Positions 9,658-18,772 of a stretch of DNA of 64,000 bases are shown piece by piece. The position numbers and the translations under genes were made by a program. The notes beneath the pieces were generated by a model, which was not told the DNA's origin, did not search any database, and saw nothing but the letters and a program-made list of their open reading frames with translations. The stretch's first letter is position 1, and each line of letters opens with the position of its first letter. Where the stretch lies: positions 2,666,001 through 2,730,000 of the forward strand of contig CBDDCL010000015.1 of NCBI GenBank assembly GCA_965226245.1, written 5' to 3'. Origin of the DNA: CBDCYS01 sp965226245. Its GTDB lineage: Bacteria; Acidobacteriota; Terriglobia; Bryobacterales; UBA6623.

Positions 9658-11539
9658 GCGCGTCAACGTCAAGGCCATCCTCGCCGATCCGGATCTCCGA
9701 CGAAAGCTGATGGTGTCGACGATTCAAGCGACGCAGGCACGCGAGGGAATCGACACGACTGAGGAACAAGCGGATCGGGCGTACTACGTCGTGAGTGAGG
9801 GGGAACGGGCGACGTTCTTTGACCTGGAACGGTTCCGAGGAGGGAAGAAGGGCGAGGTTGATCGACGCCACGAGATGTTCGTTCGCGCAATTGCAATCGA
9901 TCCATCTCGGACACGCTTCGATGTTGCACGAAGGGACTTCTCGTCAATATCAGGAAGTCCCCTCGCGTACCGACGAGTCGGAATTGTCGCCCCCAACTTT
10001 CGCGACCATCCAGCCCTCGAACCCGCCCTTGGGATCGCTCGCCAGGGGAAGGCCACGGCGGACGATGCGCGTTGGGTGAGGTTTCACTGGGAGGTGGCGC
10101 GTGAATCCAGTTGGGTTCCGTTTGCAAAAGGCGGGGACTACTGCCGCTTCTATTACGACGTTGATCTTGTTCTCGATTGGCGACCCGAGAAGCGAGATGA
10201 ACTCAAGAATACCGGCAACGGACTTCCCAGTCTTGAGCACTACTTTGAGCCTGGACTCACGTGGCCGCGGCGGACGCAGCGCGGTTTCAATGTTCGAATA
10301 CTGCCTCAAGGCTGCGTATTCGCCGACAAGGGGCCAGCGATCTTCCCCGCGCACGAGGAAATGACCCACTATCTTCTCGGCGTTACCAACAGTTTGTTCA
10401 TTGAGTATTTCCTGCAAGGTCTCACTTCGTTTGGATCCTGGGAGGTTGGTGCGATTCGCCGGCTACCAATCCCGCGTCCCTTTGGCGGACACGCAAAGGT
10501 GATTCCCGAAGCGGCGAGGCTAATCCGCGACGCCAAGGCGAGTTGGGAGAAAGGGAACGAGGTCGCAACATCTTTTGTGTTTCCCTGGCTTTTGTCCGAC
10601 GACCTGGTTTCGCGCGACTCCACTCTGTCCGAACGACTCGACAAGCTTGACTGTGTTGAAGCCGCAACGGAGGCCGAAATCCGGGAGCACTACAACCGTC
10701 TAAACGACGAGGTCTACAAGCTCTACGGCATCCCGGACAGCACGCGCGCAATCATCGAGGAGACCCTGGGCGAACGGCCGCCGGAGGTTCTGTGGCCACA
10801 GATGGAGCGCAAGACCGTCGAGCAAAAACGCATGGAGCACGTCTGGCGGTTGCTCTCGTATGCGGCCAAGCGAGTGGTCGAGGCGGACGAAGACGGCATC
10901 GTTCCCTTCGCTCCCCTATCGGGCGAGACGAGCCTTCTCGACCGCGTCCACCAGGAGCTGGCCCAGCTCTTCCCCGAGCAGGACGTCAACCAGGTCGAGG
11001 TGGAGATCACCAACGAGCTGAAGCGCAAGGTCAAGGGCTACAAGCGCGCCTCGAGCATCGGGGAATGGCTCGACAACGTCTACTTCGACTACCACGTCGC
11101 GCTCTATAAGAAACGCCCCATCATCTGGCACATTGCGAGCAGTCAGGGCAGCTCGCCTTTCGCGTTTGGCGCTCTCTGCCACTACCACAAGCTCGACAGG
11201 AACCGCATGGCCAAGCTGCGCGCCAGCTACCTGCGCGACACCATCGAGGCGTTTCGGCGCGAAGCTGCGCTGGCCGGCCAGGAGGGCCGCGCCGAGGACC
11301 GCGTCGAGTGGCAGGCGAAGCTCGAGGAAGCGCAGGCCTTCGACCGCCAGCTTCAGGCGGTCCAGGAAGGTCACCGCGAAGGAGCCGAGGGCGGCGACCG
11401 TGACTACCGCATCCTGACGCCGTGGAAGTCGCCGGAGGATCGACCCAATGGATGGGACCCGGATCTCGACGATGGCGTGAAGGTCAACATCGAGCCGCTC
11501 CAGAAGACCGGCGTTCTGCGTATCGGGAAGGTGGCTTGA
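9644..11539 (+). CDS. pglX: PglX C-terminal half: target recognition and tail (split gene)
   Basis: A 631-residue protein that lacks methyltransferase motifs I and IV but corresponds to the rear half of PglX. It has a central recognition-like region (LPSLEHYFEPGLTWPRRTQRG, VRILPQGCVFADKGPAIF, LFIEYFLQGLTSFGSWEVG, IRRLPIPRPFGG). The helical tail has LNDEVYKLYGI, then VYFDYHVALYKKRPIIWHIAS and MAKLRASYLRDTIE, both typical of PglX-type and type IIG enzymes. The ATG at 9644 is chosen because it lies fourteen bases before the fic stop; no in-frame join to the first half is possible. It ends in a TGATG overlap with pglZ. Together the halves make 1326 residues, near the size of a normal PglX. The region about 9780-10650 reads as lower GC than its surroundings, which might mark an exchanged recognition domain. 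Confidence 0.85.
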   Translation: MAKNKRVNVKAILADPDLRRKLMVSTIQATQAREGIDTTEEQADRAYYVVSEGERATFFDLERFRGGKKGEVDRRHEMFVRAIAIDPSRTRFDVARRDFSSISGSPLAYRRVGIVAPNFRDHPALEPALGIARQGKATADDARWVRFHWEVARESSWVPFAKGGDYCRFYYDVDLVLDWRPEKRDELKNTGNGLPSLEHYFEPGLTWPRRTQRGFNVRILPQGCVFADKGPAIFPAHEEMTHYLLGVTNSLFIEYFLQGLTSFGSWEVGAIRRLPIPRPFGGHAKVIPEAARLIRDAKASWEKGNEVATSFVFPWLLSDDLVSRDSTLSERLDKLDCVEAATEAEIREHYNRLNDEVYKLYGIPDSTRAIIEETLGERPPEVLWPQMERKTVEQKRMEHVWRLLSYAAKRVVEADEDGIVPFAPLSGETSLLDRVHQELAQLFPEQDVNQVEVEITNELKRKVKGYKRASSIGEWLDNVYFDYHVALYKKRPIIWHIASSQGSSPFAFGALCHYHKLDRNRMAKLRASYLRDTIEAFRREAALAGQEGRAEDRVEWQAKLEEAQAFDRQLQAVQEGHREGAEGGDRDYRILTPWKSPEDRPNGWDPDLDDGVKVNIEPLQKTGVLRIGKVA

Positions 11540-14124
11540 TGATCCTCCAGGCGCTCATCGACCAACTCAACCAGCGTTTTCAGCACGAGAAGCGTGCCCA
11601 GGTCTGCTTGTGGTTCGACGAGAAGGAGGATTTCGCGAGGCTGCTGCCGTCGCTTCGCGCACATCTCGAAGCGATGAAGTCACCGCCGTTTCGAGTTCTG
11701 GAGTATGACGCCAGCCGGTGCCACGGCCAGATCTGGCTCAAACACCAAGTCTATCGGGCCCTCGACGTGTTGCCGCGGGAGAAGCGACGGCATCAGCGCT
11801 TCCTGCTCTATCTGCCGCTGTCGGAGGATCGCCTCGAGCATGGCGGACCCGATGGCGAGCCCGCGCTCGACATGCTGGAGGAGTACCGCATCGCCGGCGT
11901 GACCTGGCGGGTCGGCGGCAAACGACCGACGCTCTTCAGCTTCTTGAAGCAGGCCAACGTCAAGCTCCCCACCTCGCCCAGCGACCAGCGGCGTCTCTAC
12001 GAAGGCGGGCGCGACTCTCTGCTCGCCAAGTACGTGGCCAAGTTCGCCGACCGACCTGCCGTGTTTTGGAGCAATCTGCTGAGTCCGGAGCTGGCCCAAT
12101 CACGGCTCATCGGAGACGTCGACCAAACGATTCTCGATCTCGCGGTGTCGCCCGAGACGACCTGGCAGTCTCTTCACGACAAGGGCCTCGTTCCCGAGTT
12201 CGTCGCCATGGTCAGAGAGCGTTACGGCTTCGAGGGCCCGAACGACAGCCCGGCGAGCTGGGTTGATGGGCTCGTCACGACGCTGGCGCTGACCGAAACC
12301 TTTCTAGGTTACGGCGAGCGCGCGGACTTTCCACTGGCGGATCGGCTTCCACCGGTGGCGGTTCGACCGCACCATCTGCAGCTTCTGCATCGCTGGTTGC
12401 GCGATAGCGAGAGCCGCACGGCCTGGGATCGCTGGATACAGGACGTCGAGACGAAGGTAGACCTGTCGGCATGGGCGAAGGACAAGCCGGGCTTCTGCTT
12501 CGGTTTTCCGCACCTGGTTCGTATGCGCTGGCAACAGATTGCCGAAGCCTTCGAGACGGCTGCGGCAAAGTCGTCGACGACCGCGGCGTTCTTCGAAGAA
12601 CACGGTGCGCTCATCGCCAAGGAGGCGGAGTACAGCAAAGCCAGCCTCACCCCCTCTGGGTCGTGGGAGCTGATGCGCCAGCTGCAGGAGCTCGTGGCCG
12701 CCTGCGAGCATGCCACCCAACTCGCCGACGAGGCCGACACCATCGAGGCCCTCGTGCAGGTGTTCGTGGAGCAGTCAACGGTCGTTGATGCCACGCACAT
12801 CAATGTGCGCCACGACGCCGAGAGGCAGAGCCAGCCCTCGGTGATCAAGGTGGCTGACCGCGCCTACGCGGCCTACACGAACACGCTCAACGGCCGGTTC
12901 TTCGAGCGCTACGTCAGCAAGTCGGACGCGAACATTCCGAAGCTGCCATACGTAACGGATCGCCTCGAGGAACGCCTCTGGTCGACGCAAGGCAAGCGTG
13001 CAGTTCTCATCATCGATGCCCTCCGCTACGACTGCGCCCATCTCATCAGCCAGGCGCTTCAGAACTACGACGTGAAGCTGGAGCCAATGCGGGCAGCGCT
13101 ACCCACTGTCACGCCGGTGGGTATGACGGCGCTGATGCCGCTGTCGGATGCGGAGGTCTCATTCGAAGTCAAAGGCAACAGCCTGCACCCGCGGGTCAAC
13201 GGCAAAGACGCCGCCGCGCGCAGCACCCGAATCGCCTTCCTGAAGGACTTTGGCGCCGACTGTCGTGAGATCAGCGAGCTCGAAGCGAGCACGGACGCAC
13301 CGGATGGGCTCGGGGAGCTGCTCGTTGTCTTCGGTCATGAAGAGGTGGACCACATCGGCCACGGGAGCGCGGATGCCCTGGTTCGTCATATCCACCTCGA
13401 GGTCGGGCGCATCGCTCGCCTCATCCGCAAGCTGCATCGCTGGAGCTATCCGGAGATCCACGTCGTCACGGACCATGGCTTCATCTTGCTCGATGAAGAC
13501 AAGCTCCCCGACGAGGTTGCCTGCGACAAGGACTGGTGCCGGGTCAAGAAGGAGCGGTTCGCGCTCGTGCCGGCGGAGGCCGATCTGCCCGTCGCCAGTC
13601 TGCCCTTCGATTGGGATCCGTCACTTCGCGTGGCACTGCCACCTGGCCTGGCGTTCTTCAAGGCAGAGAAGTCCTTCTCCCACGGTGGCGCCGCGCTCCA
13701 AGAGCTCGTCATCCCCCACCTCGTTTCGCGCAGCCAAGTGACCGCCGAGAAGAGGATCGGTGTGGAAGTGGTGCTGCCCACGTTCGAGCTCATGCGGACT
13801 GCGGTGAAGGTCACCCTGCGGCCGAAACTCCCAGCTTCCTCGAAGGGTGGTCAGATGGCACTTTTCTCGGCGACCGGTCGAACGCTGAGCCTTGACGTGC
13901 TGCGGGCAGATTCGACGGGTGCACGGGCTTCGGTGCTCGCTTCGGGGCGCCCCAAGGAGGTACGTATCGATGCGGAGGCGAACGAACAAAATGTCACCCT
14001 TTTCTTCCACTCAGCGCAGTCCTTCTCCGCGGGAGAGCTCCTTCATCTCGACATCCGCGATGTCGAAACGACGGAGCAGTTCCCGCCTGGAGGCATCAAG
14101 CTGACTGTGGGGAGAGATATGTAG
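11539..14124 (+). CDS. pglZ: PglZ, alkaline-phosphatase-superfamily protein of BREX
   Basis: An 861-residue protein with the PglZ domain in its second half. The metal-site strand VLIIDALRYD is near residue 490, followed by LPTVTPVGMTALMP, VVFGHEEVDHIGHG, VVTDHGFILLDED near residue 641, and FSHGGAALQELVIP. These Asp/His motifs are the metal-binding pattern of the alkaline phosphatase superfamily; characterised BREX PglZ acts as a metal-dependent phosphodiesterase. The first half is helical and likely contacts partner proteins. The ATG at 11539 overlaps the pglX-C stop by one base; the frame stays open further upstream, but that part lies inside pglX-C. Ten bases separate its stop from brxL. 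Confidence 0.92.
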   Translation: MILQALIDQLNQRFQHEKRAQVCLWFDEKEDFARLLPSLRAHLEAMKSPPFRVLEYDASRCHGQIWLKHQVYRALDVLPREKRRHQRFLLYLPLSEDRLEHGGPDGEPALDMLEEYRIAGVTWRVGGKRPTLFSFLKQANVKLPTSPSDQRRLYEGGRDSLLAKYVAKFADRPAVFWSNLLSPELAQSRLIGDVDQTILDLAVSPETTWQSLHDKGLVPEFVAMVRERYGFEGPNDSPASWVDGLVTTLALTETFLGYGERADFPLADRLPPVAVRPHHLQLLHRWLRDSESRTAWDRWIQDVETKVDLSAWAKDKPGFCFGFPHLVRMRWQQIAEAFETAAAKSSTTAAFFEEHGALIAKEAEYSKASLTPSGSWELMRQLQELVAACEHATQLADEADTIEALVQVFVEQSTVVDATHINVRHDAERQSQPSVIKVADRAYAAYTNTLNGRFFERYVSKSDANIPKLPYVTDRLEERLWSTQGKRAVLIIDALRYDCAHLISQALQNYDVKLEPMRAALPTVTPVGMTALMPLSDAEVSFEVKGNSLHPRVNGKDAAARSTRIAFLKDFGADCREISELEASTDAPDGLGELLVVFGHEEVDHIGHGSADALVRHIHLEVGRIARLIRKLHRWSYPEIHVVTDHGFILLDEDKLPDEVACDKDWCRVKKERFALVPAEADLPVASLPFDWDPSLRVALPPGLAFFKAEKSFSHGGAALQELVIPHLVSRSQVTAEKRIGVEVVLPTFELMRTAVKVTLRPKLPASSKGGQMALFSATGRTLSLDVLRADSTGARASVLASGRPKEVRIDAEANEQNVTLFFHSAQSFSAGELLHLDIRDVETTEQFPPGGIKLTVGRDM

Positions 14125-14134
14125 CGAGGCGCCG

Positions 14135-16195
14135 ATGACTGACGAACGATTTGTCTTAGATGAGCTCGACACCTTAGCGACGGAGTCCTATCCGGGGCTC
14201 GTTGTTCGCAAGGATCTCCTGCGCCGCATGCGCAGTGCGTTCGGTGTGCCCGCGTTCGTCATCGAGTTTCTTCTCGGGAAGTACTGCGCGTCGACGGACG
14301 AAGAGACGATCCGCGAAGGCCTGGAGTTCGTGCGTGAGACCCTCGCGAGTAAGTACGTCAAACCGGATGAGCGTGAAGCAGTAAAGTCGGCAATCAAGCA
14401 GCACACCTCGTTCGACATCATCGACAAGATCTCGGTCCGCCTAATCGAAACCCACGACAAGTACTGGGCGCGGCTGTCCAACCTCAACCTCGACTACATC
14501 AACATAGAAGAGAGCGAGGTCCGCCGCCACGACCGCCTGCTGATGGGCGGGATCTGGGCCGAGATCACGTTGCGCTACGACGACTCCTACGTCTTCAAGA
14601 ATCAAAACCGTCCGTTTTTCGTGGAGAGCATCCGGCCCATCCAACTCTCCTCGCGAAAGCTCGACGACTTCATCGAGGGACGGCGCCGTTTTACACGCGA
14701 CCAGTGGCTCGACCTGATGATGCGATCCATGGGCTACGAGCCGGAGCATCCCTACTACACCAAGCGGCGCAAGTTGCACTACATGCTGCGGCTCGTTCCC
14801 TTCGTCGAGAGGAACTTCAACTCCGTCGAGCTCGGCCCGCGCGGCACCGGGAAGAGCTTCGTCTACCAACAGCTCAGCCCCTACTGCCACCTCGTTTCGG
14901 GCGGGCAGACCACGACGGCCCAGATGTTCGTCAACCTTTCCTCGGGTCAGCGAGGGCTCGTGTGCTTGTGGGACGTGGTGGCTTTCGACGAAGCGGCCGG
15001 GGTCCGGTTCAGCGACAAGAGCGGCCTGAACATCATGAAGGGCTACATGGAGGACGGAGCCTTCAGCCGAGGCCGCGACATCATCACCGCAGAGGGCTCC
15101 GTCGTCTTCGTTGGCAATATCGACGGCGACATCGAAACGATCGTTCGGACGTCGAACCTCTTCTACCCGATGCCGAAGGAGATGGACACGGCGTTCTATG
15201 ACCGCATCCATGCCTATATCCCTGGCTGGGAGTTCCAGAAGACGTCGGACGCCGTCTACACGGACCACTTCGGGGTCGTCACCGACTTCCTCTCCGAGGT
15301 CTTTCGGGAGCTCCGCAAGCAGAGCTATGCCGACTATGCCGAGCGATACTTTGCCTTCGGTAGTCACCTCGGCGGCCGCGACCAAAAGGCCGTGCGAAAG
15401 ATCGTCTCCGGACTGATCAAGCTGCTGCACCCGCACGGAGAGGTCTCGAAGGAGGAAACCGAGGAGTACCTCGCCTACGCGATGGAGATGCGGAGGCGGG
15501 TCAAGGAGCAGCTCAAGAAGATGGGCGGGCTCGAGTACTGGGACACGAGTTTCTCCTATACGGACAAGGAAAGCAGCCAGGAGACATTCGTGTCGCTGCC
15601 CGAGATGGGGGGCGGTTTCCTGATCGCCGAAGGCGAACTAGCGCCGGGGAGCATCTACACCATCGGCTCCGACCTGGCTGACAACCGGCTCGCGCTATTC
15701 CTGTTGCAGACACAGATGAATCGTGGCTCGGGACGCATCATCCCGCTTGGCAACCTCTCCAGAAAGATGAAGGAGGCCATCAAGACGGCCGACGCCTACC
15801 TGAAGGCCAACGTCCACAACCTCGGCATCGACCACGACCTGAAGGCCTATGACTTCACGATGCAGGCCATCAACTTGAACCAAGCGAAGGAAGGCGCCGA
15901 GACTACCGTTGCATTCTTCATCTCCCTCGTGTCGGCGGTTCTGGACAAGCCGGTGCTCGATCGTACGGTCGTACTCGGCGAGATGAGCGTGCAGGGCATG
16001 CTGCTCAAGGTCAACTCGCTGCCCGAGCGGATGCAGCTCGCTGTGGAGGCGGGCGCCAAACGCATCCTCATCCCGAGCGACAACAAGCGCGACGTCGCGG
16101 AGGTTCCAGACGCGATCCTGACGGCGATCCAGTGGCAGTTCTTCGACTCGCCGACCAAGGCGGCGATCATGGCGATGGGGATGGGGATGGGATGA
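14135..16195 (+). CDS. brxL: BrxL, AAA+ ATPase with Lon-like C-terminal domain
   Basis: A 686-residue BrxL of standard length. The Walker A motif is GPRGTGKSF near residue 234. A Walker B-like LWDVVAFDEAAG follows near 280, with FVGNID as a sensor-like strand. The C-terminal 100 residues have the Lon protease-domain outline (AETTVAFFISLVSAVLDKP, then LGEMSVQGMLLKV). The Ser of the usual GPSAG and the Lys of the usual GGLKEK are not recognisable, so protease activity looks unlikely from sequence. BrxL is known to form a DNA-binding barrel needed for phage restriction but not for methylation. The C-terminus ends in the odd repeat MAMGMGMG. It is the last intact gene of the operon. Confidence 0.92.
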   Translation: MTDERFVLDELDTLATESYPGLVVRKDLLRRMRSAFGVPAFVIEFLLGKYCASTDEETIREGLEFVRETLASKYVKPDEREAVKSAIKQHTSFDIIDKISVRLIETHDKYWARLSNLNLDYINIEESEVRRHDRLLMGGIWAEITLRYDDSYVFKNQNRPFFVESIRPIQLSSRKLDDFIEGRRRFTRDQWLDLMMRSMGYEPEHPYYTKRRKLHYMLRLVPFVERNFNSVELGPRGTGKSFVYQQLSPYCHLVSGGQTTTAQMFVNLSSGQRGLVCLWDVVAFDEAAGVRFSDKSGLNIMKGYMEDGAFSRGRDIITAEGSVVFVGNIDGDIETIVRTSNLFYPMPKEMDTAFYDRIHAYIPGWEFQKTSDAVYTDHFGVVTDFLSEVFRELRKQSYADYAERYFAFGSHLGGRDQKAVRKIVSGLIKLLHPHGEVSKEETEEYLAYAMEMRRRVKEQLKKMGGLEYWDTSFSYTDKESSQETFVSLPEMGGGFLIAEGELAPGSIYTIGSDLADNRLALFLLQTQMNRGSGRIIPLGNLSRKMKEAIKTADAYLKANVHNLGIDHDLKAYDFTMQAINLNQAKEGAETTVAFFISLVSAVLDKPVLDRTVVLGEMSVQGMLLKVNSLPERMQLAVEAGAKRILIPSDNKRDVAEVPDAILTAIQWQFFDSPTKAAIMAMGMGMG

Positions 16196-16234
16196 CACGC
16201 TCGAAAACCAGAGAGGCCCCCGTGGGAATGTCGA

Positions 16235-16462
16235 TCTCAGTGTCTTCTTGGAGCACGTGCTGTCCTGCACGCGAAGTGCGTTGTTGTTGACGATCGCGAG
16301 CTTTTCGTTTCCTCGGCGGCGCAGGCGCGGAATATCGAGCTTGGACGACTTCTGCGGTCGTCCGAGCGACTTCCAACCGAAGCCTTGGGACGGCCCGTCA
16401 TGTCACCGGACGGTTGCATGCCGGCATGCCCTGCACCGCAGGCGTTTGTCGCGTGGGGATGA
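16235..16462 (+). pseudogene. Remnant of a phospholipase D-like (HKD) nuclease just after brxL
   Basis: In one frame the sequence encodes LHAKCVVVDDRELFVSSA followed by QARNIELGRLLRS and a stop at 16460-16462. HxK(x)4D is the HKD active-site motif, and SSA...RNIELG is the strand-helix that follows it in PLD-family nucleases, including DrmC-like defence proteins. The usual N(L/F)TE between SSA and the helix is missing and there is no N-terminal half or start codon, so this is a broken C-terminal piece. It begins about 40 bases after brxL, which suggests that a nuclease gene once belonged to this defence island. Confidence 0.6.
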
Positions 16463-17371
16463 AAGCGACGCTAGAGCGCGAAGCTGCGAAGGAGAACACG
16501 CCGCACACTGCGCGCATGGCGCACGACCAGCTTCCGCCCCGCGTGATGTGGTCGTCTGGACTAGCAACTCGATCGCGAGTGATTGAGTCATCGAAGAGGC
16601 GCAGGACGGCAAATACCGCGACATCCTCTCACCGGTCCTTCTGGCGGCTCGTGCGTCGCTTCGTTGCTCGTGCGTCGTGGCTCGTGCGTCGCTTCGTTGC
16701 TCGTGCGTCGTGGCTCGTGCGTCGCTTCGTTGCGGTTCACGCGCTCCGCGCCGCAGCATGGGCTCGTTGCGATGCGCGTCGATGTAGGCGGTGGCTTCTC
16801 GCGCTGCTCGAGGCTTCCCCGCTACCAAAGCAGGCCTAAACTAACCTAACCTATTGATCCCTAGGGACTTAGAAGGCGTCGCCAGGAGCACTACTCACTC
16901 CAAAACCCGGCGTTTAATGGACCATTGTTGGATAGGCTTATTGAACAATTGTGTCGTCTGAAACAAAACAACTTCCGTCCTTGCCCAGCAGTGGGGATTT
17001 TTGGACGAATCTCGCCGAGGGTGGACCGTACGTTTCTAGAAGTGCCGTAAGCGACCAGATTCGTACTTCTAGCCGTTGTTATACACGCCGACCGTTCAGG
17101 CAGGCCTCCTCTTTGTGACGGTTGCGACGATGGCTTTGATTCCGCCTCCACTTCCATTCCGGAGCAGACAGTCATAACAAGCCGCGGCACAGACGGGGCT
17201 CGTTTCGCAACCTGCATGAAGGAGAAATCCGCCGTGGCTGACCACGAATCGCGGAACCCGTTACCTCATATGACACTAGACACGTGCGACGACGGAATGT
17301 AGAGGAAGCTCTGACATCTAAACATTCTCCGAGGCTTTGCCAAGTAAACAGCGGTCGGCGACAATCGGCTC
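16463..17371. other. Interval with no recognisable gene apart from a 33-bp tandem repeat
   Basis: Open frames here show no family resemblance and their composition follows the GC-rich repeat at 16647-16733. From about 16850 to 17370 the DNA is lower in GC, which fits imported or decayed sequence. The last 40 bases (from about 17331) resemble the left end of the IS6-type copy at 36.2 kb. Confidence 0.45.
16647..16733. repeat. 33-bp tandem repeat, 2.6 copies
   Basis: A 33-bp unit starting gctcgtgcgtcgcttcgttg begins at 16647, 16680 and 16713, with the last copy truncated. Copies are identical where they overlap. Each unit contains two related half-units (cgtgcgtcgctt and cgtgcgtcgtgg), so it grew by duplication of a shorter motif. 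The period is a multiple of three, but I find no credible protein around it. Confidence 0.85.
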
Positions 17372-17640
17372 ATGGAATCGCTGTATCGACGCCACCGCTT
17401 TCCACCAGAAATCATCAGCCATGCCGTTTGGCTGTACGATCAGTTCACTCTGAGCTTCGCGATGTCGAGGATCTTCTCGCGGAGCCCGGCGTCACCGTAT
17501 CCTACGAAGCAATTCGATCCTGGTGCCGGAAGTTTGGGCCAGCGTATGCCCGCCGTCTATCGACGAGGCGTTTGAAAAGCTCTGCATACTCACGGCTGCA
17601 GCTAGACGCATTCGGGAACGACTCGGTCCTCTAGCTGATT
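17372..17640 (+). pseudogene. Frameshifted, truncated IS6-family transposase
   Basis: One frame encodes MESLYRRHRFPPEIISHAVW and continues LYDQFTLSF. The next frame continues VEDLLAEPGVTVSYEAIRSW then CRKFGPAYARRL. This is the N-terminal zinc-finger/HTH part of an IS6-type transposase, with one base lost near 17457 compared with the related copy at 36214. The catalytic DDE core is absent. The 40 bases upstream also resemble that copy, so the end of the element is present. Confidence 0.75.
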
Positions 17641-17886
17641 CGCAAGGAGCGGAGCGGTTGGGTAAACACTAGCCGACAAGGGAGGATCCAGTGGCTCGAT
17701 CGGAGCCGTGGGCCTCTTGATGGACTGTCCGCGAATTCCCGGCGGTAACTGCGTCCAGCGCCTCGCTTCCTACAATCCCCATTGAACCTAACCGCTACGC
17801 GGTGGGTCGAAGCTTCGCTTCGCGAGGCGATTCGAAGTTCCTTAGAAAAGTCGTAAGATCTTCTACTTGGCGACGGCTCTTTCCGC

Positions 17887-17955
17887 GCAACATTGGAGTT
17901 CTGCTCGGACATCGCGATCTGAAAACGACAACCGTCTATCCGCGCGTTGCTCCCA
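17887..17955 (+). pseudogene. C-terminal scrap of a tyrosine recombinase
   Basis: The frame reads NIGVLLGHRDLKTTTVYPRV, the end of a phage-type integrase: LLGH carries the conserved His of the active site and TTTVY the nucleophilic Tyr. Nothing upstream encodes the rest. The frame runs without a stop straight into a sulfatase scrap, so this is a recombination junction rather than a gene. Confidence 0.6.
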
Positions 17956-17975
17956 CGGCGGCCACCTGGACGCGC

Positions 17976-18190
17976 GAGCTGGATCTGGCCGAGAAGACGA
18001 TTGTCATTCTCTACTCGGACAACGGGGGTGCCGGGGGCTACCAGCGTGAGGGCATCGAATGAATGGTCGGATCCGGTCGGCGCAAAGTACCTTTCCGTCC
18101 CACCGACAACTTTCCCCTGCGGCAAGGGCATGCTTTACGAAGGCGGAATCCGCGTGCCACTGATCGTTCGCTGGCCGTCTTGCGCGTCGC
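17976..18190 (+). pseudogene. Scrambled fragment of an arylsulfatase
   Basis: Three frames carry successive sulfatase motifs: LDLAEKTIVILYSDNGGAGG, then TDNFPLRQG, then GKGMLYEGGIRVPLIVRWP. The strand V-x-Y-x-SDNGG and the N-x-PLR-GKG-x-x-YEGGIRVP block are diagnostic of formylglycine sulfatases. Frameshifts near 18062 and 18122 and the missing N-terminus (with its C-x-P-x-R site) show it is dead. A formylglycine-generating enzyme gene exists at 51979-52971, but no intact sulfatase lies in the window. Confidence 0.7.
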
Positions 18191-18553
18191 TCGCGGGTTG
18201 CTCTTCAATTGTTACCTCTGGCATCTAAATATCTCCTTTTTGGTGCGCTCCAACCGCCACGAGATCTGTAGACAACCGGAAATTCTTGTATACAATCGCA
18301 AGTCCGTGATTCCTAAAGGGTTCTGTGGGCTGAAAACAGGTTGGTGGAGAGCGGAACACGCGGTTAGAACTATGTGTAGCACTCTTCCCACTGGAATGTA
18401 CACTGTTATATACCCAGTGGTTGGGGGAGGGGTTGACACCGAAAGTGGTTTCAGGCATAGTTCGCTCAGAAGCCCTCAGCGGGGATCGCCGCACCTTAGA
18501 AGAGCGCCCGGCGCCTCTAGAGTACTGCATGCTCTCGGGCTGATGATTATTTC

Positions 18554-18772
18554 GTGGATGCGGGGATGCGTCCTCCGGTGCGTGCTGCAACGGGTGGTGG
18601 GTATCACTTGTTGTTCGCGTACCCCGCGATCAGTGTTGCGGAGTATGGCGATATTGGCCCTCGTTTGAGGACGTTTCGTGATGAGTTTGGTGATGAGTTT
18701 CGGCGGGATCTGGGCGCGCTGGAGATGAAGTTGGATCGGACGCAGGATCTGCGGCGGATGGTTCGCGTGTAG
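18554..18772 (+). pseudogene. Fragment resembling a phage-type primase/polymerase domain
   Basis: Encodes TGGGYHLLFAYPAI, then IGPRLRTFRDEFGDEFRRDL and a C-terminal LDRTQDLRRMVRV. The TGGGYHLLF strand and the DRTQDLRR-RV ending look like the archaeo-eukaryotic prim-pol fold used by phage and plasmid replication proteins. There is no start context and both ends are missing. It may come from the same kind of element as the phage relics at 38-42 kb. Confidence 0.45.

Noticed and set aside
14441..15436. Long open frame antisense to brxL
   Set aside because: Shadow of a GC-rich coding gene; the opposite strand encodes a complete, recognisable BrxL.
16403..16849. Open frames on both strands across the 33-bp repeat
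   Set aside because: Their length follows from the repeat; sequence outside it matches nothing.
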